In this document: positions 49,087 through 57,600 of the stretch, one piece after another
Numbering within the stretch: the stretch's first letter is position 1
Layout of the letters: each line of letters starts with the position of its first letter
Assembly: GCF_026898115.1 (NCBI RefSeq)
Contig: NZ_CP114036.1
Coordinates: 8,674,001 to 8,738,000, forward strand
Length of the DNA stretch: 64,000 nt
Source of the DNA: Streptomyces sp. S465
GTDB lineage: Bacteria > Actinomycetota > Actinomycetes > Streptomycetales > Streptomycetaceae
Reading direction: 5' to 3'
Notes under the pieces: model-generated
The model's database searches: none
Seen by the model: only the letters and a program-made list of their open reading frames with translations
What the model was told of the DNA's origin: nothing
Position numbers and translations under genes: made by a program

Positions 49087-49353
49087 ATGGATCAGAGGAA
49101 CCCGAACGCGGACCCCGACCGCACTCCTGGGCTCCGGCCGGGCGAAGCGGAGCCCGACCGCACTCCTGGGCTCCAGCCGAGCGGGCTCGTACCTCCGGGG
49201 GAGACCCCACCGGCCGAAGGCAGCACCCCGGACGCGGGTCCGCAGGAGACGTACAACCCCACGAAAGGCTGGGCGAAGGGACCCACGATCGTCATCCTCG
49301 CCCTGGTGGTGCTGTTCGTGGCCTTCTGCCTCGCGTTCGCGATCACCCTCTGA
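49087..49353 (+). CDS. DUF6480-like small membrane protein
   Basis: An 88-residue protein with a hydrophilic Pro-rich head and one C-terminal membrane helix (IVILALVVLFVAFCLAFAITL), preceded by YNPTKGWAKGP, which I associate with DUF6480 of streptomycetes. The head holds an internal duplication (DPDRTPGLRPGEAE / PDRTPGLQPSG) coded by a direct repeat. AAAGGAG (about 49069) is 11 bases from ATG 49087, so spacing is long. The function is unknown. Confidence 0.7.
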   Translation: MDQRNPNADPDRTPGLRPGEAEPDRTPGLQPSGLVPPGETPPAEGSTPDAGPQETYNPTKGWAKGPTIVILALVVLFVAFCLAFAITL

Positions 49354-49391
49354 GGGCGGGGCCCGGAAAAGGGCCTATGAGGGCCTATGAG

Positions 49392-49426
49392 AGGGGGTCC
49401 GGGCCTCGAGAGGCGCCGGACCCCCT
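49392..49426. terminator. Terminator hairpin
   Basis: AGGGGGTCCGG (49392-49402) pairs perfectly with CCGGACCCCCT (49416-49426) between two convergent small genes. A duplicated GGGCCTATGA precedes it. Confidence 0.72.
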
Positions 49427-49462
49427 GTCAGTGGGTTTCCTCAGTCGGCTTCGGCCGGCGGA

Positions 49463-49696
49463 TCAGCCGCCGAGGCGGGCCTTCAGCAGCCGCTTGCCCA
49501 GCTCGGCGCCCTTGCGGCTGTCGGCCTGGGCCTTGCGGAACAGCTCCGCGACCTCGGTGTCGTTGGCGCGTTCCGCGTCCTGGATGTAGGTCTCCATGCG
49601 CAGCGCGTTGCTCAGGCACGCCTCGACGTACCAGATCAGGTTGTAGTCCTTGTCCTTGGTGCCGGTGGCTTCGCCGGTCTCGGCCGTGTGGGTCAT
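49463..49696 (-). CDS. Small conserved hypothetical protein
   Basis: A 77-residue helical protein: KDYNLIWYVEACLSNALRME, then TYIQDAERANDTEVAELFRKAQADSRKGAELGKRLL. It is charged and without Cys or membrane segments. AAAGGAGAGACGCC precedes ATG 49696, an excellent ribosome site, so it is a real gene. I recall similar short proteins in streptomycetes, sometimes near stress genes, but know no function. Confidence 0.75.
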   Translation of the reverse strand: MTHTAETGEATGTKDKDYNLIWYVEACLSNALRMETYIQDAERANDTEVAELFRKAQADSRKGAELGKRLLKARLGG

Positions 49697-49836
49697 GGCG
49701 TCTCTCCTTTCCCGTGACGCGTCGCCGAGTGCCCCTGATCGCCGTGGTGATGCGTAGTCCCGCCGCCACATCGCACCCGACGTTCGCCTTTCGCGGTGGC
49801 CGGGAAAACGTGGAGGGACGCGAAGGAGGTCTGTTG

Positions 49837-50355
49837 ATGCGTGCGGACGACCACGAGGCGCCGGGAGAGGACGGCCGGGAGGCGCGGTCCGGCCGGGTGG
49901 AGACCAGGGAGGAGCGGGCCGACCGCAAGTGGGCCGAGCTGCTCCAGGAGGTGAGGGTGACGCAGACGGGTGTGCAGATCCTGTTCGCGTTCCTGCTCAC
50001 GGTCGCCTTCACCCCGCGCTTCCAGGGCCTCGGCCAGGTGGACCGGACGATCTACGTGGTGACCGTCCTGCTCGGCGCGGCGGCCACCGGCGCGTTGATC
50101 GCACCGGTCTCGTTGCACCGGATCGTCACCGGACGGCGGCTGAAGCCGGAAACGGTGGACTGGGCCGCCCGCTTCACCATGGCCGGGCTGGTGCTGCTGC
50201 TGTGCACGGTGGCGTCGGCGCTGCTGCTGATCCTGCGCGTCGTGGTCGCCCACAGCACCGCGTACTGGCTGGCGGCCGCCGCTCTGTTGTGGTTCGTGAC
50301 CTGCTGGTTCGTGCCCGCGGTCTGGCTTTTCCACCGGTCGCGCAAGGGGCGCTGA
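49837..50355 (+). CDS. DUF6328 family membrane protein
   Basis: A 172-residue protein. A charged head ends in RADRKWAELLQEVRVTQTGVQILFAFLLTVAFTPRF, the DUF6328 signature, followed by three more membrane helices. GAAGGAGG lies 7 bases before ATG 49837; an upstream TTG is possible. It is divergent from the small gene at 49696. It occurs widely in actinomycetes with unknown function. Confidence 0.85.
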   Translation: MRADDHEAPGEDGREARSGRVETREERADRKWAELLQEVRVTQTGVQILFAFLLTVAFTPRFQGLGQVDRTIYVVTVLLGAAATGALIAPVSLHRIVTGRRLKPETVDWAARFTMAGLVLLLCTVASALLLILRVVVAHSTAYWLAAAALLWFVTCWFVPAVWLFHRSRKGR

Positions 50356-50437
50356 GGGGCCCGGAGAACCACACCGGTCGGGGGCCGGGCCCGGTGTCGC
50401 CCGGTTTTCCTTCCCTGCGGCGGGGCACCCGCCGGGC

Positions 50438-51916
50438 ATGGATCATAAGCAGGCTCCCGTCCTGGAGGCCCTCGCCCGGTACCACGAGCGCGGGTCACTC
50501 CCCTTCACACCGCCCGGACACAAGCAGGGCCGGGGCGCCGACCCCGAGGTCGTCAAGATCCTGGGCGACGACGTGTTCCGCGCCGACGTCCTCGCCTTCG
50601 GCGGCCTGGACGACCGGCTTCAGTCGGACCGTGTGCTGGAGCGTGCGGAGGCCCTGATGGCGGACGCCGTGCACGCCGAGCACACCTTCTTCACGACCTG
50701 TGGCAGTTCGCTCTCCGTCAAGGCGGCGATGCTGGCGGTCGCCGGCCCCCACCAGACCCTGCTGGTGGGCCGGGACGCGCATAAATCAGTGGTCTCCGGC
50801 TTGATCATCTCCGGGGTCCGCCCGGTCTGGGTGGAACCCCAATGGGACGCCGACCGCCACCTCGCCCATCCACCGTCCGCCGAGTCCTTCGAGCGGGCCT
50901 TCGACGCGCATCCGGAGGCCAGGGGCGCTCTGGTGACCAGCCCTACCCCGTACGGCGCCTGCGCCGACCTGGCGCGGATCGCCGAGGTGTGCCACCGGCG
51001 CGGGCGCCCGCTGATCGTCGACGAGGCGTGGGGAGCGCATCTGCCGTTCTGCTCCGAGCTGCCGAGCTGGGCCATGGACGCGGGCGCCGACGTCTGCGTG
51101 ACCAGCATCCACAAGATGGGCAGCGGTCTGGAGCAGGGCTCGGTGTTCCATCTGCGGGGCGATCTGATCGACCCGGCCGTGCTGAAGTCCTGCGCCGATC
51201 TGCTCGGCACCACCAGCCCGTCCGTGCTGCTCTTCGCGGGCATGGACGGGTGGCGTCGGCAGATGGTGACAGACGGCGAGGACCTGCTCGGCGCGGCCTT
51301 GCGGCGGGCCCATGCGGTGCGCGAGGAGATCGAGGCCATCGACGGTCTGCACGTGGACGGGCGGGCGGACTACGTGGGTCCCGGCCGCGCCGCCGACTTC
51401 GACCCGCTGCCCGTGGTCATCGACCTGACCGGTCTTCGGGTGAGTGGCTACCGGGCGGCCGACTGGCTCCGGGAACACCACGACGTCAACGTCCACCTGG
51501 TCGACCACCGGCGGATCAGCACCCAGCTGACCCACGCGGACAACGACTCGACGACCGGCGCGCTGCTGGCGGCGCTGCGCGAGCTGCCCGGCCACGCCGA
51601 CGCGCTGCGGCCCGCTCCCGAAGTGGCCGTGCCGGCACCGGGCCAGTTGCGGATGGAGCAGTCCTGCCTGCCGCGCGACGCCTACTTCGGCTCGGTGGAG
51701 GACCTGCCCGTGGAACGGGCGGCGGGCCGGGTGGCGGCCGAGATGGTCACTCCCTACCCGCCGGGCATCCCGGCCGTGCTGCCCGGTGAGGTGCTGGCCC
51801 AGCCGGTCCTGGACTATCTGCGCACCGGAGTGGAGGCCGGGATGAACCTCCCCGACGCGGCCGACCCCACCCTGCACACCATCCGGGTCCTGGTCGAGGG
51901 GACCGGAGCCGACTGA
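50438..51916 (+). CDS. PLP-dependent Orn/Lys/Arg decarboxylase family protein
   Basis: A 492-residue fold-type I PLP enzyme. FTPPGHKQGRGADPEV at the N-terminus, TFFTTCGSSLSVKAAMLAVAG, IVDEAWGAHLPF and the Schiff-base Lys in TSIHKMGSGLEQGSVFHL are the signature of the SpeA/CadA-like group 3 decarboxylases (short form). It turns arginine, lysine or ornithine into the corresponding amine. It stands 70 bases upstream of a heme-oxygenase-like diiron enzyme gene on the same strand and is probably co-transcribed. The exact amino acid is not readable. Confidence 0.9.
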   Translation: MDHKQAPVLEALARYHERGSLPFTPPGHKQGRGADPEVVKILGDDVFRADVLAFGGLDDRLQSDRVLERAEALMADAVHAEHTFFTTCGSSLSVKAAMLAVAGPHQTLLVGRDAHKSVVSGLIISGVRPVWVEPQWDADRHLAHPPSAESFERAFDAHPEARGALVTSPTPYGACADLARIAEVCHRRGRPLIVDEAWGAHLPFCSELPSWAMDAGADVCVTSIHKMGSGLEQGSVFHLRGDLIDPAVLKSCADLLGTTSPSVLLFAGMDGWRRQMVTDGEDLLGAALRRAHAVREEIEAIDGLHVDGRADYVGPGRAADFDPLPVVIDLTGLRVSGYRAADWLREHHDVNVHLVDHRRISTQLTHADNDSTTGALLAALRELPGHADALRPAPEVAVPAPGQLRMEQSCLPRDAYFGSVEDLPVERAAGRVAAEMVTPYPPGIPAVLPGEVLAQPVLDYLRTGVEAGMNLPDAADPTLHTIRVLVEGTGAD

Positions 51917-51986
51917 CACACCGCCCGGCGAAGCCGAGCTGCGCGATGAGGAAGATGAGGAAGAGGAACGGAAGGAAGGACGGACG

Positions 51987-53000
51987 GTGAGCCAGACGCG
52001 TCCGGCGACGACGACCGGGCCGACGCCCCTGCCCACGCGGCGGGGTGAGGTGTCCGCCGCGCTGGCCGACGCCCTCGTGCGCGAGCCCGGCGAGATGGCA
52101 CTGCCCACCGGCCGCCCGCTGCGGGAGGCCGATCCGTACGGCGACGATCTCCAGCTCGCGCTGTATATGTGCTACGAGCTTCACTACCAGGGGTTCTCCG
52201 GGGTGGACGACGCGTGGGAGTGGGACCCGGAGCTGCTGCGGACGCGGCAGGCGCTGGAGCGGAGGTTCCTGGAAGCGCTGCGCCCGGATGCCACCACGCA
52301 CGACGACCCGGACGCCGCCGTGGCCGGTCTGCTGGTGGAGCCCGCCGGGGGGACGGGGGTGTCGCACCATCTACGGGACGACGGTGAGCTGTGGCAGATG
52401 CGTGAGTACATCGCGCAGCGGTCGCTGTACCAGCTCAAGGAGGCCGACCCGCATGTGTGGGCCGTGCCACGGCTGCGGGGTCAGGCCAAGGCGGCGATGG
52501 CGGCGGTGGAGTACGACGAGTTCGGCGCCGGGCGCGGGGAGCGGGTGCACGCGGAGCTGTTCGCCGACCTGATGGCCGACCTGGCCCTGGATCCGACGTA
52601 CAACCACTATCTGGACGCCGCGTCGGCCCGGATGCTGGCGGTGGTCAACATGATGTCGCTGCTGGGGCTGCACCGGTCGCTGCGCGGTGCTCTGGTGGGC
52701 CACTTCGCGACGGTGGAGATCACCTCGTCGCCCGCGTCCGACCGGCTGGCCCAGGCGCTGCGGCGGATGGGCGCGGGGGAGGCGGCGGTGTTCTTCTACA
52801 CCGAACACGTCGAGGCCGACGCCGTACATGAGCAGATCGTGCGCCATGAGGTGATCGGCGATCTGCTCCGGAGCGAACCCGCGCTGGCCGCGGACGTGGC
52901 ATTCGGGGTCGATGCCACCGTGTTCCTGGAGGACCGGTTCGCCGAGGAGGTCCTGGGGGCCTGGCGGGAGGGCCGGTCCTCACTCCGCGTCCCGCTGTGA
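51987..53000 (+). CDS. Heme-oxygenase-like diiron enzyme (iron-containing redox enzyme family)
   Basis: A 337-residue protein of the PF14518-like HDO group, whose studied members oxidise or fragment amino acids, amines and fatty acids with a labile diiron site. Candidate ligands lie on the expected helices: ELHYQGF (64-70), VEYDEFGAGRGERVHAELF (174-192) and EHVEADAVHEQ (273-283). GGAAGGAAGG precedes GTG 51987. It follows a basic amino-acid decarboxylase gene, and its 3' end overlaps the CDGSH gene by 21 bases on the other strand. The product could be an oxidised amine derivative, by inference. Confidence 0.85.
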   Translation: MSQTRPATTTGPTPLPTRRGEVSAALADALVREPGEMALPTGRPLREADPYGDDLQLALYMCYELHYQGFSGVDDAWEWDPELLRTRQALERRFLEALRPDATTHDDPDAAVAGLLVEPAGGTGVSHHLRDDGELWQMREYIAQRSLYQLKEADPHVWAVPRLRGQAKAAMAAVEYDEFGAGRGERVHAELFADLMADLALDPTYNHYLDAASARMLAVVNMMSLLGLHRSLRGALVGHFATVEITSSPASDRLAQALRRMGAGEAAVFFYTEHVEADAVHEQIVRHEVIGDLLRSEPALAADVAFGVDATVFLEDRFAEEVLGAWREGRSSLRVPL

Positions 53001-53234
53001 TCCGCGCCGGGACGCCGGCGGGCGGCGGCGGTGGCTGGTGTCGCACCACGGGTAGCGCGCGCTGCGGCCGCACATGCACACGGCCGCGGTGAAGCGGTCG
53101 GAGCGCACCACGCTGCCGTCGGGCAGGGTGATCTCGACCGGTCCCTCGATCAGCATCGGGCCGTCGGTCCCCATCCTCACCCGCACGGCGGGGTCACGCC
53201 GGTGCACGGCGGGGTCACGCCTGTCGTTCGGCAC
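52980..53234 (-). CDS. CDGSH iron-sulfur domain protein
   Basis: An 84-residue protein. CMCGRSARYPWCDTSHRRR is the CDGSH 2Fe-2S motif (CxCx-C-x-H), preceded by DGPMLIEGPVEITLPDGSVVRSDRFTAAV. It could transfer electrons or clusters, possibly to the neighbouring diiron enzyme. GTG 53234 overlaps the upstream methyltransferase by 20 bases and gives an MPND start; Met at 53174 is an alternative. The N-terminus contains a 7-residue duplication (RRDPAVH/RRDPAVR). Confidence 0.82.
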   Translation of the reverse strand: MPNDRRDPAVHRRDPAVRVRMGTDGPMLIEGPVEITLPDGSVVRSDRFTAAVCMCGRSARYPWCDTSHRRRPPASRRGSQRDAE

Positions 53235-53880
53235 GGATCACCACCAGTTCTTCCTTCCGTTCGCCCGGGGCGATCAGCCCACGGGCCTCCAAACAGGGCG
53301 CCTGCTCGCGCAGCACCGGCCCGAAGGGGACGATACGGCGGTCGGCCACCGCCGCCCGCAGTCCCGTCCGCGTCAACTGCTCGACGGTCCGCTCCGCACC
53401 GCACAGCGCCGAGTGCACCAGCAGCAGCACCCCGCCGGGACGCAGCAGCGGTGGCGCGTCCGCGCAGATCCGGTCGATCAGCGCCCGCCCGTCGGTACCG
53501 CCCCGCCAGGCCACCCCCCGGCCCCGCCAGGCCATACCGTGGCCCCGGCGCCCCGCCACGGGCACATAGGGCGGGTTGGCGACGATGAGATCAAAGGTGC
53601 GGTCGGCGACCGGGGTCAGCAGATCGCCGTGGCGGACACGGACCCGCAGTCCTTTGAGGCAAGCCCGGAGCCAGGTGGCGCCCACGGCGAGCGGTGAGAC
53701 ATCGACCGCGGTCACCTGGGCCGCGCCGCGCTCGGCCGCGGCGAGGGCCAGGGCACCGCTGCCCGTCCCGACGTCCAGAACGGACGTGTCGGCGGTGATG
53801 TTCTCCTGGAGCAGGGCCTCGGTCAACAACCACGTGTCGTCCTGTGGCGCGTACACACCGGGAGTCGCTTTGAACACCAT
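53215..53880 (-). CDS. HemK2/MTQ2-type protein methyltransferase
   Basis: A 221-residue SAM-dependent methyltransferase. VYAPQDDTWLL at the N-terminus, the SAM loop LDVGTGSGALALAAA, and the catalytic NPPY in FDLIVANPPYVPV are typical of HemK2/MTQ2 glutamine (or lysine) methyltransferases. An insertion with two similar repeats (GHGMAWRGRGVAWRGG) follows the NPPY loop and is coded by a duplicated 13-bp block, unlike usual family members. ATG 53880 matches the standard MVFKATPGVY start. Its 3' end overlaps the CDGSH gene start. Confidence 0.87.
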   Translation of the reverse strand: MVFKATPGVYAPQDDTWLLTEALLQENITADTSVLDVGTGSGALALAAAERGAAQVTAVDVSPLAVGATWLRACLKGLRVRVRHGDLLTPVADRTFDLIVANPPYVPVAGRRGHGMAWRGRGVAWRGGTDGRALIDRICADAPPLLRPGGVLLLVHSALCGAERTVEQLTRTGLRAAVADRRIVPFGPVLREQAPCLEARGLIAPGERKEELVVIRAERQA

Positions 53881-53910
53881 AGGTGGCGTGTACCCACAAA
53901 GGGCACCGAC

Positions 53911-53964
53911 GTGCACACGAACATCGCCGTGCACACGAACATCGCCGGGCACACGAACCCGTCG
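53911..53964. repeat. Three tandem copies of an 18-bp unit
   Basis: GTGCACACGAACATCGCC occurs twice exactly (53911-53928, 53929-53946), followed by a third copy with 5 changes (53947-53964). The array sits between the methyltransferase start and the LacI gene end. It is open in one frame but has no sign of a gene. Confidence 0.82.
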
Positions 53965-53994
53965 GACACCTCGCGCCGGCGCGGCGGGACCGGC

Positions 53995-55095
53995 TCAGCC
54001 GGCCGGGCGGTACGGCGGGAGTTCCCCGGAGCCGCGCGGGATGAGGCGTGGCGGGAGCAGCCGTCCGGTGATGGCGCGGGAGGGGTCGGCCAGCTGCTCG
54101 ATCAGCGCGGTGGCCGCCGCCTTGCCGATCGCCGCCGGGTCCTGGGCCACCACCGTCAGCCCGGGTTCGAGTTCACCGGCCAGCTCGACGTCGTCGAAAC
54201 CCAGCAGGGCGATGCGGTGCTGGGCGCCGGCGCGCCGCAGCCCGCGTACGGCACCGATGGACAGCGCGTTCCGGGCGGCGATGACGGCCGTGGCCCGGCC
54301 GGAACCGTTCGCGATCCGCTCGGTGATGTGGGCCGCCGCCTCGGTGTCCTCGACGGTGTGGTGGAGCAGCCCGGGGTCGGGAGTGAGTCCCGCTTCGGCG
54401 AGCGCCGCCTGGTATCCGGCGAAGCGCAGCCGCATCGGCGCGGATCGCAGGTCCCCGAGGTAGGCGATGTGTCGGTGGCCGTGGTCCAGCAGATGGCGGA
54501 CCGCCTGGCGCATACCGCTCTCGTTGTCGCTGAGCACCGCGGGTGCGTCAAGACCTTCGGCCGGCCGGTCGACGAGCACCAGGGCCATGCCCCGCCGCAG
54601 GTGGGGGGTGAGGTAGGACTGGTCGCCGGGGGGCGGCGCGAGCAGCAGTCCGTCGACATCGCGGTCACGGAAGGCGTCGAGCAGCAGCCCCATCCGCTCA
54701 TGGTCCTCGTCGGTGCTGGCGGTGAGGACGAACGAGCCGACCGAGCGGACCACGTCCTCGACCGCCCGGTGGATGGCGGCGGAGAAGGGGTTGCCCACAT
54801 CGTGCAGGATCAGCCCGATGGTCCAGGGCGAGAGATCCGGCCGGCGCAGCGAGGTGGCCACGGCGTTGCGCGCGTATCCGAGTTCGGCCACCGCGGCGAG
54901 CACCCGCTCGCGCAGATCGGCGCGGACGCGGGGATGGCCGTTGACGACGCGGGAGGCCGTCATGGGGCTGACGTTCGCGCGGGCGGCGACGTCCTTGATG
55001 GTCGGCCGGCCGCTGCCCCGGCCCGGTCGGTTCGCACCGTGGTCCGAGCCTCGCGGGTTCCGCCCCAGTGGCGCCGTGCCCCGTGCTGAGCCCAC
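53995..55095 (-). CDS. LacI-family transcriptional regulator
   Basis: A 366-residue repressor. The helix-turn-helix reads RPTIKDVAARANVSPMTASRVVNGHPRVR, with a periplasmic-binding-protein-like sugar domain behind it (IGLILHDVGNPF, DVDGLLLAPP, YLGDLRSAPMRLRFAGYQAAL, LLGFDDVELA). A long basic head precedes the HTH. GGAGG lies 5 bases before GTG 55095. A perfect palindrome lies 45 bases upstream, in the region shared with the divergent sugar ABC operon, which it likely represses until a sugar binds. Confidence 0.92.
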   Translation of the reverse strand: MGSARGTAPLGRNPRGSDHGANRPGRGSGRPTIKDVAARANVSPMTASRVVNGHPRVRADLRERVLAAVAELGYARNAVATSLRRPDLSPWTIGLILHDVGNPFSAAIHRAVEDVVRSVGSFVLTASTDEDHERMGLLLDAFRDRDVDGLLLAPPPGDQSYLTPHLRRGMALVLVDRPAEGLDAPAVLSDNESGMRQAVRHLLDHGHRHIAYLGDLRSAPMRLRFAGYQAALAEAGLTPDPGLLHHTVEDTEAAAHITERIANGSGRATAVIAARNALSIGAVRGLRRAGAQHRIALLGFDDVELAGELEPGLTVVAQDPAAIGKAAATALIEQLADPSRAITGRLLPPRLIPRGSGELPPYRPAG

Positions 55096-55140
55096 CGATT
55101 CCTCCCTCTTGACGTATGCGGAAACCCTATCGTAGCTTCC

Positions 55141-55154
55141 AGGTAACGTTACCT
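55141..55154. promoter_or_regulatory. LacI operator
   Basis: AGGTAACGTTACCT is a perfect 14-bp palindrome with a central CG, the form expected for LacI-family sites. It lies between the lacI-type gene (start 55095) and the solute-binding protein gene (start 55316). Confidence 0.85.
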
Positions 55155-55315
55155 CGCTGCCACGGCAGCCCCCGTTCCCACGCGTCACCGCTTCCGGGAC
55201 GAGGCGGACTCGCCGCGGCGCGGTCCGTGGCTCACCGGCCACCCCCTACCTCAGCACCTGTCAGGGAACTCATCTGTGCGCGCATCCGACGCGCACCCGG
55301 ACGAAGGCAGGATCG

Positions 55316-56650
55316 ATGCCTCCCCCGTCTCGACGCGCCGTCCTCGGAATGACGGCCATGGCCATCTCGGTGCCCTCCGCGCTCACGGCGTGCTCGCCGT
55401 CCGGAGGGCGGAACGGGGCGATGTCCTTCTGGAACCTATGGGGCCCGGCCAAGGGGGCGGGCGCCGCCAAACCCAGCGACTGGTTCGTCACCATGGCGCG
55501 GGAGTGGAACGCGCGGAACCGGGCCAAGGTCGAGCTGACCTACTTCTCCGGCAACACCTACACCAACGGCTCCACGCTGCCCACCGCCTTCCTCGCCGAC
55601 AAGGGGCCGGACATCTTCGCGCTGAGCCCCGGCGATTTCCTGCGCTACGCGAACGGCGGAGTCCTGGAGGACCTCACGCCGTACCTGACCCGCGAGGCGA
55701 TCGACGACTTCGTGGACGGCGCCCTCGACACCCGCACCGTGGACGGGAAGATCTACGGACTTCCGCTGTCCCTCCAGCCCCACGCCTTCTACTACGGGAT
55801 CGACGCCTGGGAGCGCTCGGGGCTGTCCGAGGGCGACATCCCGCGCACCTGGGACCAGTTCCTGTCCGTGGCGGAGCGGCTGACCACGAAGAAGAGGTTC
55901 GGCCTGACGCTGGAGACGACGCCGGGCTATCTGCAGAACTTCTGCTGGTACCCCTTCATGTGGGCCGGTGGCGCGGACGCCGTGGCACCGGACGGCACAT
56001 CGAGCGCCTTCCGGGAACCGGGCGCGGTGGAGGCGCTGCGTTTTTGGCAGGAGACCATCCAGCGAGGCGTGGCACCGCGCAGATCGCTCGGCACCGGCTC
56101 CACCGACATCACCGCCAACCTCCTCGTCGACTACTGCGGCATCCAGCACTGCGGCCCTTACGGGGCGAGCACCTTGCGCAGCGCGGCGCCGCACTTCGCA
56201 TTCGGCGTGTTCAAACAGCCGGTCCCACCGGGCGGGACGTACACCACCGATGTGGGCGGCTGGGCGTTCGTGGTGAACCGGCGCGGCAGGAACCCGGAGG
56301 CGGCGGCCCGGTTCGTGGTGTGGGCGCTCGGCTCCATGGAGGAGTCCTGCGTCAAGCGCATGGCGGACTGGTGCACGGTGGCGAACAGCGACATGCCGCC
56401 GCGGAAGAGCGTGGCGCGCCTGGCGGAGCAGCGCGGCTACTTCGAGGACCCCATCATGAAGTACTTCCACGAGGAGGTCGTGCCCGGCGGACGGGGCGAG
56501 CCGCGCTATCCGCCCAACGTCTACCAGCCCATCTCCGAGGCGATCCAGGCATGCCAGCTCAGCGGCGCCGATCCGCGGGCGCGGGCCGACCGCGCGGCGG
56601 ACCTCATCGAGGACGCGCTCGCCACCTACGAGGGAGCGAGGATCTTTTGA
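55316..56650 (+). CDS. Sugar ABC transporter substrate-binding lipoprotein
   Basis: A 444-residue family 1 (MalE-like) binding protein. The signal SRRAVLGMTAMAISVPSALTAC joins a twin-arginine-like motif to a lipobox with Cys26, so it is a membrane-anchored extracellular lipoprotein. NLWGP, NGSTLPTAFLADKGPDIFALSPGDF and VDGKIYGLPLSLQPHAFYY are typical. It is the first gene of the LacI-controlled operon, and its stop overlaps the next ATG (TGATG). No ATPase gene is in the operon; a shared MsiK-type ATPase is usual in streptomycetes. Confidence 0.9.
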   Translation: MPPPSRRAVLGMTAMAISVPSALTACSPSGGRNGAMSFWNLWGPAKGAGAAKPSDWFVTMAREWNARNRAKVELTYFSGNTYTNGSTLPTAFLADKGPDIFALSPGDFLRYANGGVLEDLTPYLTREAIDDFVDGALDTRTVDGKIYGLPLSLQPHAFYYGIDAWERSGLSEGDIPRTWDQFLSVAERLTTKKRFGLTLETTPGYLQNFCWYPFMWAGGADAVAPDGTSSAFREPGAVEALRFWQETIQRGVAPRRSLGTGSTDITANLLVDYCGIQHCGPYGASTLRSAAPHFAFGVFKQPVPPGGTYTTDVGGWAFVVNRRGRNPEAAARFVVWALGSMEESCVKRMADWCTVANSDMPPRKSVARLAEQRGYFEDPIMKYFHEEVVPGGRGEPRYPPNVYQPISEAIQACQLSGADPRARADRAADLIEDALATYEGARIF

Positions 56651-57600
56651 TGGATGTCACCGTGGCGTCCTCCGCGAGGCAACCCAGGCGGTCCGTGACG
56701 AGCGGCAGACGCCCCCTGTCGCAGCGCGGCCGTGAGACGGTCGCCGGCTATCTGTTCGTCGCCCCCAGCGTCATCGGGATGTTCGTCTTCCTGGTGCTTC
56801 CCATGATCGCGTCGCTCACCATCAGTTTCTTTCGGGTGTCCGGGTTCGGGGACTACGAGTTCATCGGCCTGGACAACTACCGGACACTGCTGTCCGACCC
56901 GGTCTTCGCCTCCTCGCTGAAGACCACCGGGCTGTTCACCCTGGCGTTCGTGCCGACGCTCTTCACGGTGAGCCTGTGTCTCGCCCTGTTGGTGAAGAAG
57001 CAGCGGCGCGGCATCGGGCTGCTGCGCAGCCTGTTCTTCGCCCCGAACGTCGTGAGCCTGGTCGTGGTGGGCCTGGTGTGGCAGTTCCTGCTGACCGACC
57101 ATGTGGGCGCGGTCAACCGCTCGTTGGAGCGGATGGGCCTGTCCGGCGAGTCCTGGCTGGGCAATCCCCGGTACGCCCTGTTCGCGGTCGTGGTGATCAG
57201 CGTGTGGTTCTTCATGGGCTACTACATGATCATTTTCCTCAACGGGCTCCAGGACATCCCCTCCGCCTACTACGAGGCCGCCCGGCTCGACGGCGCGGGG
57301 CGCTGGCGGTCGTTCTGGAACGTGACCTGGCCGCTGCTCCGGCCCACCAGCCTGTTCGTGCTCGTCATGACCACCCTGACGGCGATCGGGGCCGCCGGGA
57401 TCTTCGACCTCATCTACGTCATGACCAAGGGCGGCCCCGACTACAGCACACAGGTCGTCATGTTCTACATCTACCAACGGGCCTTCCAGCTGAACGACTT
57501 CGGCTACGCGGCGGCCATGGCAGCCGTGGTCTCGTTCGCCCTCATGATCATCATGTTCGTCATGCTGCGCATCACCAAGGGAGGGAAGGTCGATGCCTGA
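56650..57600 (+). CDS. Sugar ABC transporter permease (MalF-like)
   Basis: A 316-residue permease with six helices. YLFVAPSVIGMFVFLVLPMIASLTISFF starts the core, and the EAA loop reads YYEAARLDGAGRWRSFWNVTWP. Downstream GGPDYSTQVVMFYIYQRAF is typical of the MalF-like partner. It overlaps the binding-protein gene by 1 base and the next permease by 8 bases. Confidence 0.92.
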   Translation: MDVTVASSARQPRRSVTSGRRPLSQRGRETVAGYLFVAPSVIGMFVFLVLPMIASLTISFFRVSGFGDYEFIGLDNYRTLLSDPVFASSLKTTGLFTLAFVPTLFTVSLCLALLVKKQRRGIGLLRSLFFAPNVVSLVVVGLVWQFLLTDHVGAVNRSLERMGLSGESWLGNPRYALFAVVVISVWFFMGYYMIIFLNGLQDIPSAYYEAARLDGAGRWRSFWNVTWPLLRPTSLFVLVMTTLTAIGAAGIFDLIYVMTKGGPDYSTQVVMFYIYQRAFQLNDFGYAAAMAAVVSFALMIIMFVMLRITKGGKVDA

